A stretch of 64,000 bases of DNA from Cephalotus follicularis (GCA_001972305.1 BDDD01000572.1:330841-394840), one strand, 5' to 3'; shown: positions 30,404 through 43,385, numbered from the stretch's first letter. Numbers and translations are program-made. The notes: a model not told the origin generated them from the letters alone.

Positions 30404-32210
30404 TGTAATGACCAGAATTCTCATTAAGTTGTTAGAATATTATTATAGAATATTTCTTGTTCAAATCCTATCTCGTTTTGCAATGTTCTGCATTTTCTGT
30501 ATTAAGCGTCGACTGCCTAGCTTAAGGCGTCAACGGTTTAACTTAAGCGTCGATGGATGCCTCAAAGCGTCGAATGGATTCCTGGACGCCAAACAAGTAC
30601 TCTTCAAGCGCTGACGGTTTAAGTAAAGCGGCGATGCTTAAGTAGTAAACCGACGATGCTTCTACCCCTACCAACGACGCTTTAAAACAGTACGTTTTCG
30701 TCTTTGGCAACACCTTCAACCGATGATGCTTCGCACGAAAGTGGCAGCTCTTGGTGGAAACCGGCGATGCTTAACTTCAAAACGTCAGCGCTTTGTCTGT
30801 GCAGAATAATCCTAATTCAAATTTTGTCTCTTTTTCCTAGCAAGCTTAACTCTAGATATTTAGCTAAGTGTCAAGATTAGAATGATTAGAATGACATGTG
30901 TCACCAAGCTAGAGAAGAGAGAGAAATGCCAATATCATCACATGTGAAATTAGAGTGTAAGGTGGCATTCTTGGGCTGCTCGATCTGCTATAAATAGGCC
31001 TGAGATTAAGCAAAATTAGATAAGTAAACTCAAAAGGAAGAAGGAGATTAAATCAATGTAAGGAAAATCCCATTCTTTCATTCTAAAGTTTTCCTCTGTT
31101 TACTTCTAATATTTTACAGCAACTTGTATTATTCATATCTTTTTCGTTCATTGATGAAATTTCAAATGGTTGATTATTATAGAAACTAAAAGATGTCCTC
31201 AATAACTATTAGGTTTCATGTTTTTCGAAATTCTATCAATTGCTTGACGAAACATTGTGTTTAAAATTACTGCTCATGTTCTGCTAACATATGGAACCTG
31301 CAACTTTAAAAATTCATTACAGCTTTGATACTCAATACAAAATTATTAACTTTATCATTTTGAAATCTTTGAGATGTCTACTATAAGTATACTATTTTAT
31401 GTTTTCTCTTGAAATGAATGTTTCTATATGAAGTATCAATTTTAAAAATGTTGTACGATCCTGTTTTACGAATATTTTGAGCTGATCACTCAAAGTATTG
31501 AGAAATGATTTATGAACTAAGAAAAGTTAACGAACTGAGATGAACAACTCTTGGATTGCGATCCAAAGAGGGATGATGAAGAGCGTAGAGTGCCCACGGA
31601 CATGCATGTGATGCAAGGATAGTAATCGTGGAGTGCACAATGCCCCGATGTAGCATGGTTCAATCGGGTTCTTGAGTTTATATAACCCCTCGGTTATTTG
31701 AAAAGTTTCTAATCTATGAGAAATGATTAGAGAAAAATGAATGTGATGAAGTATTTATTACGAAACCCTTACTGGGCTATTTGAGCTCATTCCTTTCAAT
31801 GTTTTGTTTTCAAATAAAATTTTTCAGGAAATGGCTGAACGTAGAATTTTGAGCTTTAGAGGGTGTTCGTAAAAGAAGTTTTGGAAGCAATTATGTTATG
31901 TATAAATTGTTTTATGATGTAATAAGTCAATAATTCCGCTGTGTAATGTAATTTGACTAGTTATGTATAAATGTAAAGGCATTAGAAATGATTGTTATGG
32001 TATATCGTGTTTTCAAATTGAGAGTATGATATTTTGAAGTTTATTGTTCAAAGTTGTAAAACATATTTGATGTTATGAGAAATTACTGAAAGATGTTAGC
32101 AATAACCAAGATCGTTAAATGATCAAATGATTAAAGGTCACCCCCAGTAACGCACTGAATCCTCGAAGTTCGCTTTGAGCATTTAGTGAACTCGGATCGG
32201 GGGTGTTACA
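30404..32210 (+). repeat. 3' LTR of element C (1807 bp)
   Basis: Starts TGTAATGACCAGAATTCTC and ends GATCGGGGGTGTTACA. A GTCGAC/GTCGAT-type motif cluster spans 30503-30797, followed by the TATA at 30988. Downstream blocks around 31300-32210 match the 5' remnant at 15830-16387 and 24205-24563. Confidence 0.92.
30988..30998 (+). promoter_or_regulatory. TATA box of the C 3' LTR
   Basis: CTATAAATAGG is a near-consensus plant TATA box, about 190 bp after the motif cluster (30503-30797). If active it would drive transcription rightward into element G. Confidence 0.65.
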
Positions 32211-33823
32211 CCAAGAGTAAAGCGTTGATTCTTAGAGGAAAGAACAGACTGTCGAAGAAAATAGTTGAATGGGAGACTGTTTTAGGAAATAGTCGACAAT
32301 TAGAGAAGAACAATCGACTGTTAGGTTGTCTGACAGCACAACGAGTTAAGTGAATAATTGACTGTTAAAGAAAAATAGTTGACTAGGAGACGCTCTGTCA
32401 GAGCAACATATTAAGTGATCACATACAGCAACTGAGGGGAAGGAAGAGAACGCCACCTGTGCGTCATGCAGCCAAAAGGAAGGATGAAATGGACGCTTAC
32501 ACTCCATTCAGGCCGGATGGAAGAGAGAGTGAGCCACCTTGTGCATGCAGGTCAGGAAAAGAAGAACGAAGAGAGAGAGGCACATGGCCATGCATGTGGG
32601 ATAGAGAGGCGAGGGAGAGATGCAACCTGCTTAAAGCACCTCACCTTTCCTCCATAAACGTACCAGTGAGAAATAGAGAGAAAGAAGCAGAAAGAAAATG
32701 GAAAAGAGAGGAAGAAGGAGAGAACCTTACTTCTCCATTGTTGAACCAAAGAGAGAAGCTTGGAATCTCGGATTGGAATTGCAGTACGGGACCTGGGAAG
32801 CTCAAAGCTACTGGTGAGTGAGCTTATAGGAGGTGGACTACGATTCCTAACTTTGAATCTGAGGAAGGGACTCTATAACTGTAAGTTTGAGCTCAATTAT
32901 AATAATTGATTATTTGGTGAGAGACATGAATGGTTGTTGTGGTCTACGAACCTTGTGGTTTCCATTGATGTTGCTCTGGTTGAATGTGGGATGAATGTGC
33001 ATATGTGTACTGCTTAATTTTGCTGCTATAGATACACTATTGCACATTCGTGTTTAATCTAAGTTGTAATCACTCTATATGGTTTCAAGAGTGGAAAAGG
33101 ATCAAAATGCATGTGTTATCATGTTTGATTTCTGATTGTGTCTTGACTATTGTGGTGAATTGCAAAGGGGAAAACGCTCACTATTTCCCAGAACAGTCAA
33201 CTGTTAAAAGAGAACAATTTACTGTTGAATGAAATAGTTGACTGTTGAAGGAAACAGTCGACTGTTCATGTGATACTCTGCCCAAATTCATTGGGTGGTG
33301 TCGTGGTGGTGTGTTGCAGTAGAGAAGACGTGTACTGTTAGGAAGAAAAGTCAACTGTTAAAGGCAAGAGCGGACTGTTAAAGGAAACAGTCGACTATCA
33401 GAGGAAATACTCGACTCTTAGAGGAAGCTATCGACTTATGTGTGACGAAGCTATCGACCTATGTGTGACGCCAAAAGGATCTATTTGCATTTTGAGCATA
33501 TGTTTGCTTGCATATTGCTATGGATTGAACTGTGGATGGTTACTATTGATTCTAAAATGTTTTATCATTTTGGAAAGAGCATACATGATTTAAATTAAAT
33601 CATTATTTTACATGAAATATTATATTTCAAAGGATTGAATATTGTTTTGAAGGATTGGATTTACATTATGAACAAATGTAAGTATTCAAGTATTTTATAA
33701 TTTATAAACTACTTGAAACGGATTGATTTTTAGATTGATTGCTGGATTGGGATTGGGATTATTGCCGTATTAGTCGCGCGGTGGAGTTTGCAATTGATGG
33801 CTAATGGCGGTTTTGGGCTCTAG
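32211..33823 (+). repeat. Element G, left part: plus-sense T1 LTR
   Basis: Once element D is removed this joins 61553-62262 and gives a T1 LTR in plus sense, lacking only about 150 bp at its start (displaced by element C). GTCGAC-type clusters with the variant aaCAGTCGACTGtt occur at 32220-32385 and 33184-33460. The open frame 32459-32821 (Arg/Glu-rich) lies in the LTR and has no known domain. Confidence 0.75.
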
Positions 33824-34754
33824 TGTTGGAAGAAGAATAGGTTGAAGGCACATTTAAGGGTTTAGGTTACTAAAATGACTAACTTTAATTTTTATGTCAA
33901 AGCTTTCCAACCCTTGGGAATAAGTCATATGACCTAAACTCATAAATATGTATCAACCTCCAAGGATCTCTAATTAAAACATCAATTAAACAAAATCATA
34001 AGAAGCATGTAAGAGTTTAGGCAAAGAAAGAAAGAGGAGTGAATCATCACCTTGGAATGAAGACTCCTTCCTTCAAGATCCCTGTACACTTTGTCAAAGT
34101 TGAATCAACAAGATAATCCTCCTTGAATCCGTGAGCACCTTTCTTCAAATGCTATTTTCACTCCCACTCAAAACACTCTAATCTAAACTAAGATCAAAAT
34201 AGGAAGTGATAACCTTCAAGATAAAGAATATCACCACCTATATTGATTAAGAGAAAGGAGGAGATTAGAGAAGATCTCTCACAAAAGTTCTAAACTTTTT
34301 CACTCTTGGTTTTTCTTCTTTACCCTTGCCTTTTCTTTTAGATGAATTGAAGAAGAATGAATTAAGAATGAGGGAGAGTATGTGTGATAAAGAAGGAATT
34401 TTGGATTTTTCATCTCCCAAAGGTATATTCCAAAATTCCATGTGCTAAGCCATCATTACTCACACAAAATATCTCATTTTTAATCTTTGTTTAATCACTT
34501 CCTTCATATGCATTACAAGTGTTACCATAAGAACTTGCCAAATGTCATACAAAGAAGTATGAAACAAAGTAGCTTCTCCAAGAAGCTTTCCTCCATCAAG
34601 TGGCACATGCCCTGCATATGTTACTTGTCTGAAAATCAGGCGGCACCTGATTGCCCGGATTAAAATATGGTAAAGACAATAAGTGTCCGGAATTTTCTCA
34701 GGATTCTTTATACTCATTTCAATTAGTCACCCGACCATCAAAATGAACCTAGAT
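33824..34754 (-). repeat. Element D 3' LTR, first segment
   Basis: Matches 59387-60186 plus 60515-60553 of the 5' LTR closely, starting TGTTGGAAG-AAGAATAGGTTG in plus orientation. It is interrupted at 34754 by element B (TSD TAGAT) and continues at 46341. Confidence 0.92.
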
Positions 34755-36248
34755 TGTCACACCCCGAGTTTTGGATCACGTTAAGACAAGCATATGTGGT
34801 GATATCAGAATAAGCATGAATAATATTCCAGCAACAATTCATAAATAAATTTGCGGAAGCATTCGATAAGCCGGAATATAAATACAAGACGTCCGCACGC
34901 ATCCCATACTACGTTCGGGTAAAACCAACAATTATCCTTACATAAAAGGAAATACAACACAACACGGGATGTGATCCGTTCGTTACAATACAATACATCA
35001 TAAAGGAAATAACAACCTTAAATCGACAATAAAAGCTCTCCAAGATTCAGCGGCAAACTCCACACGTCTTCGCTTAATCTGAAATTGTAGGGGTTAGCCG
35101 TTGTCCTCACTTGGCTAAGTAGGAAGATAATGCTCAAATCTCTATCCCAAGATCAATTGAGTTTGACCTTTCTCTTTGAGTTTCAAGCCTTCTTCACCAA
35201 CAATCTTTCAATCCAGCAAGTTCAATCTATGTATGCATGTTTATGGACACATGCATTAGTACCAGTAGGTTTCAATAACTCTAACAGTAGCTTAATCACT
35301 AGCTCATTGAGTCTTAACATCATTCTTACCATTCCACCACTTTTTCTTTGAACTCTTGTCAAATGTCATTAATTTTCGGTTCATTGATCTTAACTTGTTT
35401 TGACAGAAGATGCATTTATATTTAGGAAACCAGTAAGCATATTCATGACATTAACAACAACTAAAATCCATTCTAGAGGTTATAGTCACCAATTCCACTT
35501 GATCCAATCACTACTTTCCATTTCAATTCAAAAGGTTGTTAATCCTATTACAAGAACAGGAGATATTACACATTCTCCTAGCTATTTTATCAACACATGG
35601 CAGTGAGCTTGAGTTTACAAACTTACCAAGAGTCTAAAGCTTCCAAGTCCTCCTTTGAGCTCTCTAAATCATCCAATGCAAGCTCCAATAATCCATCTCC
35701 TCACTCAGTGTTTTCTAACACTCATTTCACCATTCAATAAGCTGATATAAGGTCAAAAGTCTTTTGAATTCTTCAGATTCCTTTCTAAGTCACATGCACT
35801 CTTCTTTTCTCTCTTTTCTTTCCATCACATGCATCCCTCTCTTCACCTTTCTCTCATTATTTTTCAATTTGTAGGTTGTAGGTCTGCAGAGAACATGCAA
35901 GCATTCACTTTTGCATGTGGTGGCAGGTGGTGAAACGCATGTGCCATACCTACACCCTGTCATTCTTGTCCCTGCACATGCCAGGAGTCTGTCCTGCACT
36001 AATCCAGTCGACTGGATATACTAGGCAGTCGACTGCCTTCAATACGTAGCAAAAAGTCGACTGTTGCCCTGTGACAGTCGGCTGTTTGGACTGGTTTAGG
36101 GCTTCTTAATTTTGATACTTCAATAATTGCACATCCATTCATCCCAAGCATTTTACCAATCATAGAAATTAATTTAATTGGACAAATAACTCAATTAAAA
36201 TGTATATTTAATTTAAAATATACATTAATTGAAGTTGCGGTTATTACA
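34755..36248 (-). repeat. 3' LTR of element B (1494 bp, internally deleted)
   Basis: Plus orientation TGTCACACCCCGAGTTTTGG to TTGCGGTTATTACA. Compared with the other copy it keeps the first 390 bp and the last 1.1 kb but lacks the middle (44311-45220 equivalent); the junction is near 35130. The motif cluster with CAGTCGACTG is at 36006-36092, and the sense TATA (CCTTATATCAGC) at about 35741-35753. Confidence 0.9.
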
Positions 36249-36265
36249 TTCCCCCCTCCTTACAG
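36249..36265 (-). other. Polypurine tract of element B
   Basis: Sense CTGTAAGGAGGGGGGAA directly before the LTR start TGTAATAACC. Confidence 0.88.
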
Positions 36266-36293
36266 AAAATTCGTCCTCGAATTTAGCCTTTCA

Positions 36294-36842
36294 TTATATT
36301 CCGAACAAGTGGGGAAATGTCTCCCTCATTTCGTCCTCACGCTCCCACGTAGCTTCTTCCGCTCCGTGAAAACGCCACAGCACTTTTACCATAGGGATGG
36401 TCTTGTTTCTTAGAACCTTTTCCATTCTATCTACAATCCTTGTTGGCCTTTCTTCATATGTTAATCTCGGACTAATGAATCCAGGGTCGTAACTCAAAAT
36501 GTGAGATGGATCAGGTACGTATTTCCGTAACATGGAAACATGAAATACGTTATGCACGTCCGACAAGCTAGGCGGTAGTGCAATCCGGTATGCTACCTCC
36601 CCCACTCTTTCCAATATCTCGTAAGGTCCAATATACCTTGGAGCTAACTTACCTTTGAGGCCAAAACGGTATATCCCCTTCGAAGGTGAAATCTTCAAGA
36701 AAACATGATCTCCCTTCTCGAATTCCAGTTTCCTTCTCTTGCTATTGGCGTAACTCTTCTACCGACTCTGTGCAGTTAGCAACCTCTTCTTGATCATCTC
36801 CACTTTATCAGTGGTCTCATGTACCAAGTCCGGTCCAAGCAC
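36294..36842 (-). pseudogene. Element B integrase C-terminus and chromodomain
   Basis: In frame with the integrase core but separated by a TAA (36843-36845) and a further TAG about 90 bases on. Readable blocks: KSYANSKRRKLEFEKGDHVF, then [56 protein letters not shown], and the chromodomain-like IVDRMEKVLRNKTIPMVKVL ... EEATWEREDEM ... FPHLFGI with a natural stop at 36294. The chromodomain-like tail is what places the element in the Tekay/Del group. Confidence 0.9.
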
Positions 36843-37814
36843 TTACCTCTCACCTACCTCGTCCCAACAAATAGGTGATCTACATTTTCTCCCATACAAG
36901 GCTTCATACGGAGCCATTCCAATATTGGTGTGAAAACTTTTATTGTAAGAGAATTCAATCAATGCTAGATGATCCTCCCAACTCCCAGCAAAATCAATCA
37001 TACAAGCCCGTAACATATCCTCCAGAGTCTGGATAGTACGCTCGGACTGTCCATCGGTCTGTGGGTGAAATGCAGTGCTAAAGTTCAAGGTTGTTCCCAT
37101 TGCTGTTTGGAACTTCTTCCAGAACCTTGAAGTAAATCTAGCATCTCGGTCGCAGACGATACTGACCGGCACCCCATGTAATCTCACTATTTTCTGGATG
37201 TACAATCGAGCAAGCTTCTCGATAGAATATGTCATGGTCACCGGAAGGAAGTGAGCAGACTTGGTGAGTCTGTCCACAACTACCCACACTGCTTCGTGCT
37301 GATTCCGTGACCTCGGTAATCCTGACACAAAGTCCATGGTCACGTGTTCCCATTTCCATTCAACCACTGGTAGCGATTGTAGCAGTCCCGCAGGTTTCTG
37401 ATGTTCAGCCTTCACTCTCTGACAGGTCAAACATCTTGCTACATATTCAGCAATTTCCCGTTTCATACCACTCCACCAGTAATTCTTCTTCAGGTCGTGC
37501 CACATCTTGGAACTTCCTGGGTGAACACTGTAGCTGGACTTATGAGCTTGTTGCAGTAGCTCATTCTTGATAGCCTCGTCATACGGAACACATATCCTCC
37601 CTCGGAACCTCAACATGCTATCATTATGAATGGAGAACTCAGAATCAGTGTCTAGGTTCTCACGAATACTCCACAATTCAGAATCATTGTACTGAGCAGT
37701 CAGAATATGCTCAAGAAGTTCCAGTTGTGCTCTCATACTTGCAACAATAACTCCTCGGATTCCATCTCTGAAATTCCTCCAATAGCTTCCACTGTGAAAC
37801 CATTGCTCCAACAA
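36843..37814 (-). pseudogene. Element B integrase
   Basis: The 323-residue frame covers the linker ([20 protein letters not shown]), zinc finger ([17 protein letters not shown] ... [12 protein letters not shown]), core ([49 protein letters not shown]) with DDE residues present, and the start of the C-terminal block [15 protein letters not shown] ... WDEVGER. It ends at a premature TAA. The first residues overlap the RT/RNase H frame by about 100 bases because of a single-base frameshift near 37765. Confidence 0.94.
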
Positions 37815-38700
37815 TCATTGCCTTGCGACTCAGCGCATCAGCCACTACATTTGCCTTTCCCGGGTGGTATTGAATATTGCAGTTGTAATCATTAAAGAAT
37901 TCCACCCATCGCCTCTGTCTCATGTTGAGCTCCTTCTGGGAAAACAAATATTTCTGTCTCTTGTGGTCTGTGAAGATCTCAAACTGAGAACCATAGAGGT
38001 AGTGCCTCCATTTCTGCAAAGCAAACACTATGGCTGCCAATTCAAGATCATGTACGGGATAATTTTCCGCGTATGGTTTTAACTTCCTTGATGCGTATGC
38101 AATCACCCTACCGTGTTGCATCAAGACGCATCCCAATCCTTTCCCAGAAGCATCTGTGTAGACAGTAAATCCCTCATTACCTTCCGGTAATGCCAACACT
38201 GGAGCCAAAATTAACCGACTCTTTAACTCTTGGAAACTCGCTTCACAGGAATCATCCCACACAAAACTGGACTTCTTCTGAGTCAATTGTGTCAGTGGTG
38301 TAGCAAGTTTCGAAAACTCCTTGATGAATCTTCGGTAGTAGCCAGCCAATCCCAAGAAACTACGAACCTCCGTCACGTTCTTCGGTTGGGGCCAATCAAC
38401 AATGCTTTCAATCTTTGAAGGATCCAATGACAATCCTTCACTCGACACTATGTGACCTAAGAAAGTCACATGATCCAGCCAGAATTCGCACTTGCTGAAT
38501 TTGGCGTACAGATGTTCCTTCTGTAGTGTCTGCAGTACAATTCTCAAATGCTGCATGTGTTCCTCAGTGTTCTTTGAATAAATCAGGATGTCGTCCAGAA
38601 ATATAACGACAAACTGGTCCAGGTAAGGTTGGAACACTTTATTCATTAAACACATAAAGGCTGCATGAGCATTAGTCAAACCAAATGGCAGTATCAGAAA
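37711..38700 (-). pseudogene. Element B reverse transcriptase (C-terminal part) and RNase H
   Basis: From the stop at 38701 the frame continues [15 protein letters not shown], then [18 protein letters not shown] (catalytic DD) near 38578-38601, [37 protein letters not shown], then RNase H with [48 protein letters not shown] and [12 protein letters not shown]. RNase H acidic residues appear intact. The frame leaves register after [10 protein letters not shown]. Confidence 0.94.
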
Positions 38701-39813
38701 TTAGTAATGCCCATATCTGGTTCGAAATGCAGTTTTCTCCACATCACCTTCTCTAATCCTCAACTGATGGTAACCTGTTCTCAGGTCAAGTTTGAAGTAT
38801 ACACTTAAGCCTTGCAATTGGTCCAACAACTCCTCAATATGTGGCAGAGGATATTTGTTCTTCACCATCACCTGATTCAGCAGCCTGTAATCAATGCATA
38901 GCTGCATCGATCCATCCTTCTTCTTCACAAACAAAACTGGTGCGCCCCACGGTGATACACTCGGTCTAATAAATCCTTTGTCAAGATAATCCTGCAATTG
39001 AACCTTTAACTCCTTCAGTTCAACAGGAGCCATTTTGAATGGTGCTCTGGATATAGGAGCAGTTCCAGGAAATAACTCAATACTGAACTCGATATCTCTC
39101 TCCGGTGGCAACGAAGTGAGTTCCTCTGGAAACACATCAGGAAAATCACATAGAACAAGCACTTGTTCAGTACTGGGCGTACCTTTCGTATGATCAATCA
39201 CATACGCCAAATAGCCTTCGCATCCTTGCTTGAGATATCTCTGTGCTCGTGTATATGAAATGATCGGAGCAGTAACATTCTTCTCCCCGATAAACTTGCA
39301 CTCAGTCCCATCTTGCAGATAAAAGGTCATCATCTTGTTGTAGCAATCAACACAAGCATGATGAGCATACAGCCAGTCCATCCCCAAGATTACATCAAAA
39401 TCCTGGATAGGTAACACTATCAGGTTGGCAGATAATTCAATCCCAGCTATCACGATTTCACAGTCCTTTATAATAGTATCAGATAAAAGACAAGTACCCG
39501 CAGGAGTACTCACTTCCAAAACATATGATAGTCTAGTAGTAATGCCATGCAAATTGTGAGCAAATTCAGATGCAATGAATAAATGCGTTGCACCAGGGTC
39601 AATCAATACATGACCTAATATGCCAGATATATGAATAGTACCTCCTACAACAGTAGTAGATTCTGGCACATTAGATAAGGTGTAGACCCTACCTTTCACA
39701 ATCCCTTTTCCGATGTCTCTTCGCGGTTGAGCCGCCGCGACACTACCACTAGCACCAGCACTTCCTTGTTGGCCGCGTGCATGATCCCTGGTCATTGGAC
39801 AACCACTCAGCAT
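38701..39813 (-). pseudogene. Element B protease and RT N-terminal half
   Basis: Begins inside the second gag knuckle ([15 protein letters not shown]). Protease site [20 protein letters not shown] at about 39580-39610 (D-P-G variant), then [20 protein letters not shown]. The connection is [22 protein letters not shown] begins [20 protein letters not shown], then [37 protein letters not shown] (catalytic Asp) and RTRYGHY, where TAA replaces a Glu codon (38701-38703). Confidence 0.93.
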
Positions 39814-40272
39814 ATGTTCTTGCGAGCCGCATCTCAGACATTTCCCCGTCTTCTTCCAGCATTCACTCTCATTGTGGTTCTGACATCCACAGTAACTACA
39901 TTCTTCCGAGTTCTGTTGGCCACTTCGGTTAGGAGTTCTTGATCGGAAATTGTTACGTCGAGAACCTCCTTGATTCTTATTTCCAGACTTTGCAGAACCA
40001 GCAGGTTTGTTGCTACCCTACCCTTGTGACTGTGCTGGTCTCGATTGAGTACGAGACCGCTCTATCCTTCTGTCATTTGCATCAGACTCCATAATCCTAG
40101 CTCTCTCAGCAATATCTACAAAAGATGTTAGCTGCACAGTAATAACTTAGATCGGATATCCGGACGAAGGCCTTTCAGGAACCTTCGGATCTTTCTGGAT
40201 TCACCCTCTACCAGATAGGGCGTGTGTCGAGCTAACTCCACAAAACGGGTCTAGTACTGAGCTACCGTCATA
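39814..40272 (-). pseudogene. Element B gag, C-terminal part with two zinc knuckles
   Basis: Sense continues from the CACTA insertion as TVAQY, a TAG, TRFVELARHTPYLVEGESRK and IRRFLKGLRPDIRSKL, then degraded sequence with stops. A basic linker follows, then two CX2CX4HX4C knuckles, [14 protein letters not shown] and [18 protein letters not shown] lies near 40018. Confidence 0.88.
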
Positions 40273-40286
40273 CACTACTAGAAAAA

Positions 40287-41020
40287 AGGGAATTCCCGAC
40301 CGCCAAAGCGGTCGGGGAAACGCAGAAAACGGTCGGTGAAAATATTCGCCGACCGCCTCCCCGACCGCCATGACGGCCGCCTATGAATGGGTCGCTGATT
40401 ATACGCCGACCGTCCCACCGACCGCCTTCATCAATTCCCGACCGCTAAAACGGTCGGCACGGAAAAGCGGTTGCTGTTGACGTTGGCCAGAATAATTTTT
40501 TGGGAGGCTTTTGCCGACCGCCATGGCGGTTGCCGAATAACAAAGGCGGTCGGGGAATGGAAGCAAATTTCGAAATTAAATTAAATTTATTATGATTTGC
40601 CCGACCCCCCTGGCGGTCGGCATATACAAAAAGCGGTCGGCAATTAAGAAAAGATTTAAGATTAAATTAAATCGGTAGGTATTAGCCGACCGCTTTTGGC
40701 GGTCGGTAAATTAAAACGCGGTCGGCGATTATCAAAAAAATTTGAAATTAAAGCAAATTGATGGTATTCGCCGACCGCTATAGTGGTCGGTAAATAAAAA
40801 AGCGGTCGGCGATTATCTAAAAAATTTGAAATTAAATTAAAACGATAGTATTCGCCGACCGTTTTAGCGGTCGGTAAATAATAAAACCGGTCGGCGATTA
40901 CCAAAAATTTTTTTGAAATTAAATTAAATTAATGAATGTTTGGGGACCACATTTAGCGGTCGGGAAATCGTAATACGGTCGGCTAAATTAGATTTTAAAG
41001 AAAATCTTGGAGCGGTCGGG
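40287..41020. repeat. Left subterminal repeat array of the CACTA element
   Basis: By eye about two dozen CCGACCGC or GCGGTCGG units, many paired head-to-head with a 2-6 base gap (for example GACCGCCAAAGCGGTC at about 40291). Their spacing is roughly 15-60 bp. In En/Spm such units bind the transposase-associated protein. Confidence 0.85.
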
Positions 41021-43385
41021 TAACTTAAAATTTTAAATAAAATAAATTGTTTTTTTATAAATTTCTCGTCCGCCGTCAATTAACAATAATTTTAATGTTT
41101 GAAATAAAATTAAATTTATAAGATTACGGTTTGTGATATTTATATAAAAATTTTGTTACCGTGGATGCTGTGACCAATCACTTTTGGTCTATTATAAATT
41201 AGATTGTTTGGTGGACAAGCAACCACTATGATGATTTACAATTAACATTTTATTTGATTCCGATGTGCTGATCCAAATATTACTACATGAGCAATAGTAT
41301 AAAAGAAAAATTGCCAATACATTAGAAAAAATATGATCAACAGGCTTATAACAATTTGTGTACAATTAGGCAATAATATATATACATGACACTAACAATT
41401 GCAATCTAGACAGTAATTAACCTCCTTTTGTTAAAGTCTCTTATCCAGCTCTTTGAGCTCCTTCTCCAATGTTTCTTGAAGAGAAGAATGTTCTAGCTAG
41501 CCTTTTCTCATCTTCAATATCAACTGCACATAAACTGAAAAAACTAAACATGCATATATACAAGTAGATTATAAAATGGTGCTCCAGCATTACCACGATA
41601 AAAAAAGCTCAGCTTGCAATTGCTCTAACACAGCTACAATAAAATAATCAACGGTACGGTAAAGCAAAGTCAAGCATGCAGAAAGATCAAATCAAATAAA
41701 TTCTAACTCTTAAATTCTACCAAAAATCGGGCATGATGTATTCGTTTATCGGACTATGCCCCCTGTAAAGAAAAACACAGTTGGTATATTTGGGCTCAGC
41801 CCTCAGCAGACCACACCTAAATCTAAATCATATCATTCTAATCACCTGTCAAGAAGTATCTCATATTTTTTCTCCACTTTATCATACACCTAAAAAAACG
41901 AGGAAAGTTCACAAGTACTATCAGGGCTATAGATACCAAAATTAAGTTGGTATCATCTGCACATAAATATCAAGGAGAAATGGTTCCATATGATTGTTAC
42001 GTATGGATAAACATAAAGTACTTATGAACTTCAACCTGGAGCATTATCACACACTTATATTTACAACACTATTATCATAAAATCGTGACAAACGGAATTA
42101 AAATGTGTGAATTGACATAAGATAGCAAAAATGATTTCTTTCTACATTTGTTTCTTTCATCCTCCATGTCAGAGTCACACCTTTGACACAAAACAACTGA
42201 ACATAAAGGAAATGGCCAATCTAGCACAGAAGCACAATTACAAGGTTACCAATGGCTACAATGATTAATACAATTAAATTCTATAATCACTTCCCAACAA
42301 AAAACAAATTAGTGTTGGTTTCAGTGCAATAAAGCTACTTTCATTCAAATCAAAATATAATAATTCACAAGAGATATATAAGATCACACTGCTTAAAATA
42401 TCATCAAAGTTATAAGCAAGATATAACATTATTAAAAAATTAAAAGACCTATTAGCATGGGAAAGAAAGAGTATGACAGATTACACATCTATCATCACAA
42501 AGGATCTAAGTTTTTGTGCAAACTCATCCACTAGGCCTGACTAGGACAAGAGCAAGCACTTGATAACAGAAAAAACCTCGCCCTCTAGAGAGAGAGAAGA
42601 AAAATGGGTAAGCGAGTGTTTATTTCCTTTCTCCAATAATAATAACAATCGATTCTACTACTATTTTTACAGCTTTGCAGGCAAACAAGTCACATATCCA
42701 TGCTGCAAAACAATGTACATAACAAATTGAAAATCAATAACAGTCAAATTTCTAGGCTAGTAAAATTATGCTAGGCCAGTAAAATTATGCTAATAGATCA
42801 AAATCATGCTAATAGATCAAAATCTCTAACAAATTGGCCAGTCAAATCTCTAACAAATTGGCATATATACAACAGTCAAATTTCTAGGCCAGTAAAATTA
42901 TGCTAATACATCAAAATCAATAACAAATTGAAAATCAAATTGAAACTAACCCTAACACTTTAAACCCCAAATAAAACAAAAACAAACCCTGACAAATCTA
43001 AAAACAAAACTGAAAATTATAAGAAATTACCTGCTACTGTCCCTGCCACCGACGCCGGTTGTTGGTGGTTGATGGCTGCGAGGGAGAGAGAGAGCTACTT
43101 GGCGAAGTTGAGGTAGCAGGTGGGATGTTGGCTTTTGCGGTGCCGGTGATGACAGAGAGAACAAGAGAGGCAGACAACGGTTAGAGATGTAGCAACCTGA
43201 TGTGCTGCGAGAGAGGTGTGGATCGAGGTGAGAGAGAGAGAGAGATCGGGGGCTCGGTCTGGTGGAAGCGAGAGAGAGAGTGGGATTGCGAGAGAGAGAA
43301 ACTGAGAGTTGTTGTTCTTTTTTTTCGTTTTCTTAAACTTTTGCAGAAAAAGAACCGTGTAAAATCTGCAGAAATTCGAAATAAA
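41021..43385. other. Interior of the CACTA element, no gene recognised
   Basis: AT-rich filler. It contains a segment (41684-41860) shared with 47245-47450, an interspersed tandem repeat at about 42740-42920 (units like ctaggccagtaaaattatgc and taatagatcaaaatc), and a purine/GA-rich stretch at 43077-43300. The small frames at 43095-43549 are built from GA repeats and are not credible genes. Confidence 0.6.

Larger units (their letters stand above)
15830..32210 (+). mobile_element. Element C: T2 chromovirus (Tekay/Del-like), with E and F inside
   Basis: It has a 5' LTR remnant, primer site, gag, protease, RT, RNase H, integrase, chromodomain-like tail, purine tract and a 3' LTR of 1807 bp. 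All domains are in Ty3/gypsy order but are broken by stops, frameshifts and two insertions: SIRE-like element E in the 5' LTR and solo LTR F in integrase. The 3' flank CCAAG (32211-32215) would be the TSD; its partner is not in the window because the front of the 5' LTR is displaced to the left. Confidence 0.88.

Noticed and set aside
32459-32821. A 120-residue Arg/Glu-rich frame
   Set aside because: Lies within the G LTR in GA-rich DNA; no domain and no counterpart frame in other T1 LTRs.
35130-36000. Small frames repeated at 45156-46086
   Set aside because: They recur because both lie in T1 LTR copies of element B; recurrence reflects the LTR, not a conserved protein.
40662-40904. An 80-residue frame with internally repeated sequence
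   Set aside because: Translation of the CACTA subterminal repeat array.
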